From Lineus longissimus (lineage: Eukaryota > Nemertea > Pilidiophora > Heteronemertea > Lineidae), in NCBI RefSeq assembly GCF_910592395.1, contig NC_088312.1, positions 20,655,292 through 20,715,291 of the forward strand: a stretch of 60,000 nucleotides of DNA, in the 5' to 3' direction. The notes below the pieces were generated by a model that saw only the letters and a list, made by a program, of their open reading frames with translations, was not told the DNA's origin and made no database searches. This document shows, one piece after another, positions 10,059 to 19,699 of the stretch. Positions within the stretch are counted from its first letter, which is position 1, and each line of letters starts with the position of its first letter. The position numbers were made by a program, and so were the translations under genes.

Positions 10059-11280
10059 AAACTGTGAGAGAGACAAGACGGCCACAACCTTACCGAATCA
10101 GACTTGACAGCTCAACAGTTTATAAATGAGGTGAGAGAGAGGAGGCAGCCAGAACCAGACTGATTCGGACCTGGCTACTGATCATTTCGCCGAAACTGTG
10201 AGAGACATGAGACAGTCACATCTTCCTCATTCTGTTGGCAACACGGTTGGGTGGCCAGGCTCAATTCGGTATGGTTGTGACTGTCCCCCATCTTACACTG
10301 TGTAGACAACACGGTTAGGTGGCAAGTCCCTATTCGGTATGGTTGAGACTGTCTCATTATTGCATCTGGCCTCACATTGGAGCAGTGCGACCCGATTCGG
10401 CATGGTTGTGACTGCGTGATCTTTCTCCCTGTACTAGCAACACGGTGTCTGTGATTAGGAATTGCTGTGACTGTCGCATCTTTCTCACTGTAATGGCAAC
10501 ACGGTTGGTAACCAGGGCCCGGTTGTTCAAAGCTCCGCTATGTACTAATTGAGGTTTGGCGGCCGCTAAACAACTGTTATCTTAGCGTGCCGCCAAGTTT
10601 GCTCCGCTGGTCCACGTTGCTGCTATGCCACCGCTATAGGGGAACCCCAAGGGTCCACCAAGAGGTTCCGCAAAGTTTTAGCCAGGCTCAATTCGGTGTG
10701 GTTGTGACTGTCTCCTCTCTCTCACCGTATTGGCAACACAGTAGAGTAGAGGCAGCGCGACCTGAGTCGGTATGGTTGTGAGTGTCTCATCTCTCTCGCT
10801 GTGTCCTGCCCGGGTCAATTCGATGTGCAGCGAAACTGAAATAGATAACACAGCCACAACCTGACCGAAACAGACTTGACAGCGCCACCGTTTTATAAAC
10901 AAGGTGAGAGAGACAGCCATAACCAGGCTGAATCGGACCTGACTACCATTCGGTTCGCCGAAACTGTGAGAGACATGAGGCAGTCACATCTCTCTCATCT
11001 AATTGGCAACCCTGTCGAGCTGGCTCTCTTTCGCGATCCGATTCGGTCTCGTTGTGGCTGTCTCGTCTCTGTCATTGTTTGGCGAAAAGGTGGGCCAGCA
11101 AACCTAGATTCGGTGTGGCTGTGACTGTCTCTATTATCTTGCTCACTGTGTTGGCAAGACGATGGAGTTGCCAAGTTCAATTATTAAATTGGTATGGTTG
11201 TGGCTGATTCGAAAAAAAGTTCGCTGACCCACCGTTCACCCAAACGGTGAGAAAGATAAGACTGTATATAACCAGACTGA
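10059..11280. repeat. Degenerate repeat array in both orientations
   Basis: Units of roughly 60-75 bp share the core ATTCGGTATGGTTGTGACTG, then TCTCATCTCTCTCACTGT and TTGGCAACACGGT. Forward copies start near 10262, 10331, 10394, 10459, 10689, 10765, 11040 and 11108. Reverse-complement copies (GTGAGAGAGACA..GCCACAACC..GAATC) occur near 10059, 10128, 10192, 10845, 10902 and 11238. A segment at about 10510-10680 interrupts the array. Divergence between units is substantial, so the array is old. Confidence 0.75.
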
Positions 11281-11456
11281 AGTGTCTTTGGAAGTTCCAC
11301 CGTGTTACCGACATGTTCTCATCTCAGGTCTGTAACTGTGCTGGCAAGGCGGTGGCGCGGGCAGGTGTGATTCGGGGTTGCGACTGCCTGGTCTCTCCCA
11401 CCGTGTTTGCAAGGCGACAGAGGTCATGGTCAGACAAGAAGAAATCTCTTATATAA

Positions 11457-12946
11457 TTAGAAGCAGCAAATATTTCTTGCTTTTAATCCGGAATATTTAA
11501 AGTATCACGTGCCTTTCAATTCATGGCATCCTCCCAGATAGACCGAGCTGATCGGCCGACAGGGCGGGAGTCACGACATTGCACCACAATCTCACAAGCT
11601 GGTGCGGAGGACAGAACAATATACATTGTACTATAGGTCTATGAATGCTTTCATTCATTCAAATGAAAAAAGAGAGAAATACCACGTGTCGAAGGCAGCG
11701 TTATCTAGATTGACGTGTGGACTAAATGACGCACGGTGGCAGATGGTCGCATTGACATGTGCACACAACCAGGCCCGGTATCATAGACCTAAGCCTTAGT
11801 ATGTTATTGTCACATCTAACGCGGGTTATGACTGTCCCGCAACAGTCTACCTGATCTGGCGATTCTGCGTGTATAGGGATGCGCACCATATCATTCCCGG
11901 AATATGATGCTGAGCTTTCGACCAGAAAACATTGACTCAGAACAGTGTGACAGACGACTGCTTTGGATTTTGTCTCTGATGCAGCCAACACTTTCAAGTT
12001 CGCAGAGGAGAGTCTTGTTTCACTTGGAGACAGTCACAACATTGAAAGGAGTTTGTGCTACTCACGCCCTCCCATAGGACAGTCACAACCATGATGGAGA
12101 CACCACAAAATATGTTTGCGTTTGCATCTCACCAGTGACGTGCACAGGACTATACTACACTCTGTCCGCAGTGGACAGGCCTCGACCCTCACTCTAACCC
12201 CATAAGGAGATCCAACAAGGGTCCTGCCGGGAGTCTAAGGACTACAGGATTACATGACATTTGGTCAAGCAGTAGATGAACAAATATCAAGATCAAACAA
12301 TACTTATGTGTGAATAGTTCTCATTTAGATTTTCTTGTCACATCCTTCAAACGGCCAGCGGAGGACTATGGACAAGCAGGAATCTTCGGACAACCGAATC
12401 GGGTGCAGGAAAGTTTGCGATGAATGGTAAAGGATACCCTGTAGTAACGCGGCCGGTTGTTTTAATGTCGTCCTCTCTTGTTTGTTGCTGAGCTCAGCTT
12501 CTCAGACTGTTCCTCGGACATCGGACATATTAGATTGTTCGTGACGTTATCTCCTCTAGTCGGTTAATCAGCCAAGGGCCCAAGGGCCCGGTGTGTGCTG
12601 GTTCAAGACAGTAATTTCGGATTGTGACAGATTGCGAGTTTCTGACATGTATGGATATACATGTATGTTTTAGACGAATAATTCAAGATTGTGCCTTTCT
12701 GACACACCACTACCATTTAGATTTGAGACTTTAGAGAAATATTACAAGGGTATGTCCGATTTCTTGTATATGGCAAATGACTGAAAGCGGCGCTTATCCA
12801 AGTTAGAGTGTGCTTATGAAAAAGACATAATTTCTATAGATTTCCAAGGTTGGGACGGATACTAGAGTCCAAGAGAGCGCCAGTTAGCAGTAGTTTAAGG
12901 GCGTGGCTTTTAGGTCAGATTTCGAGGTTCCGCCCCACAAGGACCT
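11457..12946. other. Non-coding stretch upstream of the four-pass membrane protein
   Basis: No exon, RNA gene or clear repeat could be supported. It presumably includes the promoter of the plus-strand gene that follows. Short phrases such as ggacagtcacaaccatgatgg near 12075 resemble the array at 10.0-11.3 kb and may be outlying decayed copies. Confidence 0.35.
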
Positions 12947-13669
12947 ATGGCTGGGATACATAAGCCTTGGCCAAAATTGTGCCCAGTAAACCACCAACTA
13001 AATAATGGCGCAGAGCAGAGAGACAGCAACTGCCGCATCCAGGGCCATGAGGAAATCTGGGCGGAGCAAGCGTGGGAGGCTTCCATAACAACAAACTCGG
13101 AATGCGCCCAATCAGAAACCAAACCAGACCTCATCCATTGTCACATCCTAACATATTTCATAATCGGCGTCATCCTAGTTGTCTGTGGTTTGATAAGTTG
13201 CATCTGTTTTGTAGTGTACGGCATGCTCTTGAAACTGTACATTGCGGAGTTTGCCGCGGCTGCGGTTTTATACACGGCCACAGGGGTGTCTTCCATAATC
13301 CTGTCCAGCCCAATAAAATCAACTCATTGGAGGATCTACCTTCTAGCCGTGGCGACTGCCGCAACCAGTTTAGGAATTGCTGAAGTAGCTTTACGAATCA
13401 ACGGGATACGGTCGGCAAATAAGATGCTCAGTATAAAGGAATTGGGGGAGGCGTACTACAACGCTGGGAGGACTGCTCTGATCATTTCGTGCTTGTTCCT
13501 GTTCCTCGGAATCATGGCAGTAGGTCTCGGACTCGCATTGTTAGTCTTGACCGCAGGCCAACAGTTACAGGCAATGGGACCAAGGGGAGGATTTTCAGGA
13601 AGTGGCGAGTTTGATGACAATAGACGACAAGAAATTCACAATGTTTTCTATCCAGTGACAGTGGTGTGA
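12947..13669 (+). CDS. Predicted four-transmembrane protein, intronless (240 aa), start uncertain
   Basis: The frame from 12947 to the stop at 13667-13669 has four strongly hydrophobic segments: about residues 69-91 (YFIIGVILVVCGLISCICF), 94-117, 126-147 (YLLAVATAATSLGIAEVAL) and 178-206 (LIISCLFLFLGIMAVGLGLA). A short glycine-rich and charged cytoplasmic tail ends in PVTVV. The topology resembles MS4A/CD20-like or other small four-pass families, but no diagnostic motif allows naming. The ATG at 12947 has a weak context (C at -3). A better-context ATG at 13005 (A at -3, G at +4) opens a basic 27-codon frame that stops just before the membrane frame, so it is either an upstream frame or evidence of a small indel. 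The function is unknown. Confidence 0.65.
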   Translation: MAGIHKPWPKLCPVNHQLNNGAEQRDSNCRIQGHEEIWAEQAWEASITTNSECAQSETKPDLIHCHILTYFIIGVILVVCGLISCICFVVYGMLLKLYIAEFAAAAVLYTATGVSSIILSSPIKSTHWRIYLLAVATAATSLGIAEVALRINGIRSANKMLSIKELGEAYYNAGRTALIISCLFLFLGIMAVGLGLALLVLTAGQQLQAMGPRGGFSGSGEFDDNRRQEIHNVFYPVTVV

Positions 13670-13938
13670 CTTAGTGGGAATGCGGTTCTCTATTCTTCAA
13701 AAGTCGCAACTCAACGTTGTCCACCCATTACCAAGGTCGTCTGAAATAAGCGACGAAGATGCTGATCATTTGCGAAAAGTATGGGCACACCTAAAGACTA
13801 AGTCTGTTAGATACGAGCTATAAGGCCAAGGTCACTTTGGGTTCGGTTGTTCTATTGCTATACTACAGAAGCAGGTCTGTGTCTCCAAATAAACCTGGCC
13901 GTCATCTCTTTTCCTTCCCTTGATCCCCAGAGCTTTGT

Positions 13939-13947
13939 CTCCATTGA
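13939..13947. repeat. Left 9-bp target-site duplication of the MITE
   Basis: CTCCATTGA immediately precedes the left terminal inverted repeat and is repeated exactly at 14482-14490 after the right end. Confidence 0.85.
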
Positions 13948-14481
13948 GGCTTATCATAAACCGCGAGATGCGGAATGCGAAATCGCGAGATGCTAACCTC
14001 AGTGGGAGTACCATGCGCCACAGAAGGTACTGCAAATATGGAGGCTGAAAAGGCGAACATTCATGAGACCGAGGCTGCAGTAGGGAGATATCCTTATTCA
14101 TGCTTTCTTGTCGATTCAGGTAAACTGTCACAAACCAATTCCGTTGTGGCCGATTTTTCCCTGCTGAATTTTCAGATTTCATAGCTGACATGAAACTAAA
14201 GCTACTCTACTCTCCTATCGGAGGAACGAAAGCCGAAACCTCTTGTTCTGCAACAACGTACTCAAATTCGCATAAAATATTCCAAATGTGGAAGTGGACA
14301 AGGCCTGCCGCAAACCGCACAGATGCCTTGGTACTGTCTTTGACCCCAATAAAGATGTTCACGGCTACGTCGGAAATGGTACCTGTCAGACACCAGCGAG
14401 CCAGAATATGTTTGGGCAATAAATAATGATAACTCATCTCGCGATCTCGAGATTTCGCATCTCGCGGTTTTATGATAAGCC
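13948..14481. mobile_element. MITE-like non-autonomous DNA transposon (534 bp) with TIRs and target duplication
   Basis: The left end GGCTTATCATAAACCGCGAG and the right end, read on the opposite strand as GGCTTATCATAAAACCGCGA, form inverted repeats that stay alignable for about 45 bp. They contain subterminal GCGAAATCGCGAGATG and CGCGAGATG motifs. The element is flanked by the direct repeat CTCCATTGA (13939-13947 and 14482-14490). No transposase is encoded. An 8-10 bp duplication fits hAT-like or Mutator-like families, and the ends alone do not decide between them. Confidence 0.85.
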
Positions 14482-14490
14482 CTCCATTGA
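14482..14490. repeat. Right 9-bp target-site duplication of the MITE
   Basis: An exact copy of CTCCATTGA at 13939-13947, directly after the right terminal inverted repeat. Confidence 0.85.
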
Positions 14491-15173
14491 TGCACCATTC
14501 GACCATGTGGCCAGTCACGGAATGGCCAGTTCCAGAGCACATGCGCTGGTGTCTGGCACCTTCCAGACTTGGCCTGAACTCCTCTTGAGGTGGGCTTTAA
14601 GTCTGCAACCATGGCAACTGCGCCTCGGTTTACACTGAAAATGGCATTTTCAGTAGTCTAGGCCTTTTAACTCGTATATAACATGCAACTCCGGCCAAGA
14701 TTAACTTTTTATACACAGTCTTCTGAGACTGGCATTATAAACGTTATTTTCAAGGTGTCTTCTTCCACACTTTGTACTGAGTACTGATTGGAGAACTTTT
14801 TTCAGAAAAAACACAATAAGATTTGATACATAACATAAAATTATAATCTCCAATAAATAAATACATTTTTTCAGATGTCATGATACAAACACTTGTCATT
14901 ATTATTTCAATATTTTGAGTAAATACACAAAAGAAACAATCTCTTCACCAGTCAAAGACCCTCCACATTTCAAATTATACATCTCTTAAAATGAGTATAC
15001 TGTTCACATTTACTGGTGGCTCGCGAAAATAGAAATGCATTGATACACAATGCCATATCAGTTATCATGCATGCAAATTTGCTGAAACTTTGTATAACAC
15101 ATGAAGACATCACATACAACAGCTTTGATCCTTTAAATATGACAGGAAAGTTCTTTGTACACCTGCTGCCTCA

Positions 15174-17193
15174 TCACCAGAGAGGTGCCTTCCGGAACAT
15201 CCCTTTCCATCCAGTCATCTCCGCCTCGTCAATCCTCTTCTGCAGAAACGATAACTTTTTGTCAAATTCTTCAGTGGCCTGCAAGAAAAAAATTATTCTC
15301 TTTTCAGTCATGCTATCGATCTTAGTCCAGTAAAACCTCTACATTAAGGACATCCTTGAGACTGTCCTTATAGAGAGGTGTCCTGATTAAAGAGGTAACT
15401 TGAATGGAAACAACCAAGTCTAAAATCCCATGCCTGCATGGTCCCTTTAAAGATTTGCATAATTACCCTGTCGATTCCTCCAGATCTTCTTTTCTCCAGC
15501 TGTGGAAGTTCTGCCTCGAGCTTCCCAATCTAGAAAAAAAACAATACTTTGCAGTGTTGGAGAATTGAAACGTTACCGAGAATTGTCTAGCATATGACTC
15601 GGGGATGATAATTATCGGGGAAATTGGCAGATTTTCTTTACATTCCAAAAAATGATTTCACAAAGCAGATTACCCAGGTCATCCTTTAACGAATTGTGTG
15701 TACATTGTGTCCACGTCATCCTTTAATCTTACCCTGTCGTTATAATTCTGCAACTTGACTCTCCATGATTCGTGATAAGACGTCATCTCGTCACTGCGGG
15801 GTTGTGGCGTGACTGAAAAATATCAAATTCAAAATCGACGCAAATACAACCAGGATAACGACCAGTGACAAGTATCAATGAAATTGAAGAACACACATGT
15901 ACATCCATGTTGAGTTACACTTCAGGATGTTGCTCATTAAGGCTCGACACCAGTGGAGGTGAGGGTGAGGGAGAAAGTGCCTGAACTGTCCTCCAGTAAA
16001 GCTTCTTTCGCCCCGAATTTCCTAGAATTTCAAACATAGCTGGAGGTGATGTGCACGTTTTCTCTCATATTGAGAGAACTTTATCAAAGTTATAGACAGC
16101 TGCCTTCCTAGACTGGTCAAATGTGGTGTACACATTCAAGACAACTTACTGTGTTGGTGAAGACGAACAACCTCCAGAATGTATGGACTGAAATACAATG
16201 AGATAAACAAGGATAAGTTCCAAAATGCTTTTGGATTTGAGATTGGCAGGACGACCCGCATCCTATCCAGTGATCGATTTAAGGTTCTACGCCTGTTCCC
16301 AGGAGGGCAAGTGATCCATGATTATGGTCGTCGGGTGCAGTTGGTCAGTTGTCCAGCAATGGATTCTATATTACAACTGAAGTATTTCTGCCTGTCAACA
16401 GGACAACCAGTCCACTACAATCAGTCCACTTTACATAGTAGCTTGTCCGTCTGATTATTAACTTGTCCGTCTGATTATTAACTTGTCCGTCTGATTATTA
16501 ACTTGTCCGTCTGATTATTAACTTGTCCGTCTGATTATTAACTTGTCCGTCTGATTATTTTGTAAACTCTTCTTGATTAGAAAGTTAACTCTCAAGTTTT
16601 TTTCTGCCTTATCGCACAGCATAGTACCCATTTGATAGACTATCTGGAAATTTGCCGTACTTTTAAGGAATTTGCAGTATTGATATGTGATATGTGCTGG
16701 TTTAACAGGATAGGACCTGGTACTCACCAAAGCTTTGAATTCGCTAAGATTCTCCCATTGATAGGTATGAGTGATTGTCTGTGATTCCGAAGCTGAAATG
16801 ATAGATAGGTTATTTATCACAGGTATTCAGGATTTCACGATGGTGTGGTCTTGCAAATGAGGGAAATGTGGGGGGTCTTCCCAAGAATTCTTTGCAAATT
16901 TTGGTGCCAGATATGTACTTCCAAACAACTGACATGTCTGAGGGTGACATTAGAAGTACATTGGCCTCTCCGGAAGAACCGCCCCAAAAAATGTAATATC
17001 CATCAAAGGAAAGATGGACCCCCTCATGAGCCCCCCCCCCCCTAGATCTGTAACTGATACATGTACTTGCCTTTAAAACCAGATTACTGTCCTGTAAGCG
17101 AAATGCGTCTTTCAGAACATTTTGAACCGTGTCTGAATCATAATCATCCTGAATTTGAATGCACTTCAGCTGTTCGGACACATCAGTTTCATC
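15174..17193 (-). CDS. Coiled-coil protein, last six exons (5' part not resolved)
   Basis: Six exons on the minus strand chain in perfect phase. They are 17193-17071 (DETDVSEQLK...NLVLK), 16792-16728 (LRNHRQSLIPINGR...), 16187-16150 (38 nt, PYILEVVRLHQH), 15812-15733 (TPQPRSDEMTSYHESWRVK...), 15529-15467 (IGKLEAELPQLEKRRSGGID) and 15278-15174 (ATEEFDKKLSFLQKR...FRKAPLW, stop at 15176-15174). All acceptors have good tracts (ttttttcttgcag, tttttctag, tatttttcag, ttgtatttcag, atcatttcag). Donors are GTAATT, GTAAGA, GTAAGT and GTGAGT, plus AAAG|GCAAGT at 17071/17070, a GC-type donor. Phases run 0, 2, 1, 0, 0. The product is helical and charged and ends in a distinctive aromatic tail. I do not recognise the family. 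Upstream exons remain to be found above 17193. Confidence 0.82.
16441..16560. repeat. 20-bp tandem repeat, six copies
   Basis: The unit CTTGTCCGTCTGATTATTAA repeats six times head to tail, essentially without change until the last few bases. It lies within the intron between the 38-nt exon and exon 16728-16792 of the coiled-coil gene. Its near identity implies recent expansion, so it may be length-polymorphic. Confidence 0.95.
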
Positions 17194-18880
17194 CTGACAG
17201 TTATCTGGAAAGTGAGAAAAAGATTTTTAAGGGGGACTATAGGCAGAAGCCAGGGGGTCAGAAAGGCCATCTTCGGGTGAACTATATTCGCAGGTAGGAG
17301 ACTAGGTCAGGTTTGATTCAACATTGAATATACTCAATGTGTTGGGGTATGAAAGGAGAGCTGCAATTTTTGGAACGAGTTTACAGTCCCGATTCACGGC
17401 CCAAAAAAAGTCATCGGTTGACTAACAAAGTGCCACCGTTCAATGGATTTATACTAAATTATAGTTGAATGCGATCAAACTACGTCATTTCTGATCAGGG
17501 ATTGTGAATTTAAACATTTTTAAATTTCTAGTATAATTAGCACTTTTTGCCTCAAATGCTACAATGTATACCCAAGATACCCTTGATGTATACCAGTACA
17601 CAACACCAAAACTGTCACTTATCTCTCTCAAACGTCTTAGTATTCACACCTTCCAATTTCAAACGCCTGGCCATTATTTACCAAACTAAAGCTACTGGCC
17701 TCATCACAAACATCTACTCTATCATCTGGACGCAACAATGTAACATTTAATGCACAGACCTGGGAGTAAATCGAATCTTTTTACAAGAATCCACAACTTC
17801 TTTTCCTTCACCATATTCGCCATTCTTTTGGATTTGTTATTGAATTGGCCACCTGTTGCGAAAAGAATGAACCAATGCGAAAATTGCTCATTGGACGGTG
17901 CTGCCATCTAAGAGAAGCTATGACATTAAACTTAAAGGGCGAACAGAGCTCATTCAAGCAATCACCTCTGTCGATAAAACTTAACCCTAGAGAGCCCCAG
18001 GGGTCATAAGTGACCCCTAATAAGCCGGTCATAAAATTAAGAATTGTTGATTGGCGAGAGATTGTTGGGTGCGAAGTGTTGTTGGACAGCACCTGTGCTA
18101 CCTTGAAAGCCCAATGGATCAGAAATTACCCTCATGGTTAGTAGAAAAATCACCAGACGGCTCTACATGGCGGTGAAATTTACCTCTATGACCCGTGGGG
18201 ACATCTAGGACCCATGGCCAGACCTTGGCTGGTGAGTTTTCTGTTAACAAATGAGGGTCTTATGGAACATATATGGTCATATACGACCCATCCCAAAATC
18301 CGTGTTAATGTGAAAATATATCCCAAACTGATATTGAGTTGTCATCCATAAGGGACCCAAAACAAGCTGAATAACATCTGTGCAGTTTGTCCTACTGCCA
18401 GAAGTATATCCGGGTTCACTTGGGTTAACAGGGGGACAATAGCAGAAGCCAGTAGGACATATAAGCTGCATTGAATATATTCCAAGTACTACAAGCGCCA
18501 ATATGAGTTGGGAGAGACCCCTATTGGCGACTTTGTGTAGTCTGATCGTCGATGTGTTTATGTCTCCAAAGAATGAGGGAGCCCAGAGCCGCCGGTAGAT
18601 CAGATTAAGTTTCCATGCTTTGGCTTTATGACTGAATCATACGGGACACAACCCCTACCGCTGCATTTGTCACATGATGGCGATCGAATTGACCACATTG
18701 ATCCTACCTATAGCCCCCCTTTAAAATCATCTCCGAAACGTCTCCACGAGGGCTGGGAAAGCACTCATTCATCTCTCCTTTGATCGAGCAATCGGGCACC
18801 TGTTACACCAGATTTGGACCAAAGCCTGTCTCCGGGCAAATGCTACCTATTAATTAAATGTCTCAGGGTGTTCTGACGAA

Positions 18881-19258
18881 TTAGCATGGGGGATGCGATG
18901 CGAGACGGACGCTAGTATGGTAAACGGACGCTAGTATGGGTGAATTATATACAGGTACGCCATAAGGCCCCTTGAACATCCCTGGCCCTGTTATTTGTAA
19001 ACCATGGCACAGCCACAGGGTAGGCCTATGTCGTGGCCAAATTGCGACCAGATTCCAGCACTTCAACGTGTGTTGTCTGTGAGGGGGGTGGTCAGTCGAT
19101 TTGGGGGCTGTTGAGCTCTTATTTCCACGTGCCTGTGCCTCAGAACTCAAAAGTGTCCCGTTGAGGATCGAGCGGAGAAGCACGTCGGTTAGGGGGATGG
19201 ACGAGGGGTTCGTGACCATGCAAACTCTGTACTCTGAATCAGTCCCATCTCCGGTCAA
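18881..19258 (-). CDS. Possible further exon (unassigned)
   Basis: After a good acceptor (attatcgctgctttcag) at 19260-19259 the minus strand is open for 126 codons, starting LTGDGTDSEYRVCMVTNPSS, with a composition typical of coding sequence for about the first 45 residues. No convincing donor was found, so the 3' limit is unknown and may be well short of 18881. It lies on the same strand as, and 1.7 kb upstream of, the coiled-coil exons and could belong to that gene, but the link is not shown. Confidence 0.35.
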   Translation of the reverse strand: MTGDGTDSEYRVCMVTNPSSIPLTDVLLRSILNGTLLSSEAQARGNKSSTAPKSTDHPPHRQHTLKCWNLVAIWPRHRPTLWLCHGLQITGPGMFKGPYGVPVYNSPILASVYHTSVRLASHPPC

Positions 19259-19375
19259 CTGAAAGCAGCGATAATATTCAAGCATATCACTTGGCTGGTT
19301 AGTTAACTGGTGTCCTGATAACAGAGAACCCCTGGGGAAAAATACATTGAGAAGTGGAAAGAAGAGGAGTCTAGA

Positions 19376-19480
19376 GGAGTCCCCCAGTAAGACGACTCTT
19401 CCAGCTGGTTATCAGGCCCCGTATTTTTTACTCTTCCAGCTGGTTATCAGGTCCAGTGATTCCTTTACTCCTCCAGCTGG
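19376..19480. repeat. Short imperfect tandem repeat
   Basis: CTCTTCCAGCTGGTTATCAGG occurs near 19396 and 19431, with a decayed third copy (ctcctccagctggatac) near 19468, at a period of about 37 bp. Confidence 0.6.
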
Positions 19481-19699
19481 ATACTATTTCTCAATGGAGA
19501 TTCACCACAGGAAGAATTTTCGACCTGGTGACCCGACTATTCCCAGGAGAGCTCTTGACATTTTCTGTTAACAGGGGACTATAGGCAGGAGATGGGGTTC
19601 TATTGGAGGTTTCTGGAGTTAAAGTCAATGGGATCCCCTGTAGATGGACGTCATTGGGCACAACAGTTTGGGCATGAATGACGTAGATCAACTTCACTG

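Noticed and set aside
16810-17181. 123-codon minus-strand frame taken as one exon
   Set aside because: Only 17071-17193 is supported as an exon (acceptor plus GCAAGT donor); the rest reads into intron, including a poly-C run.
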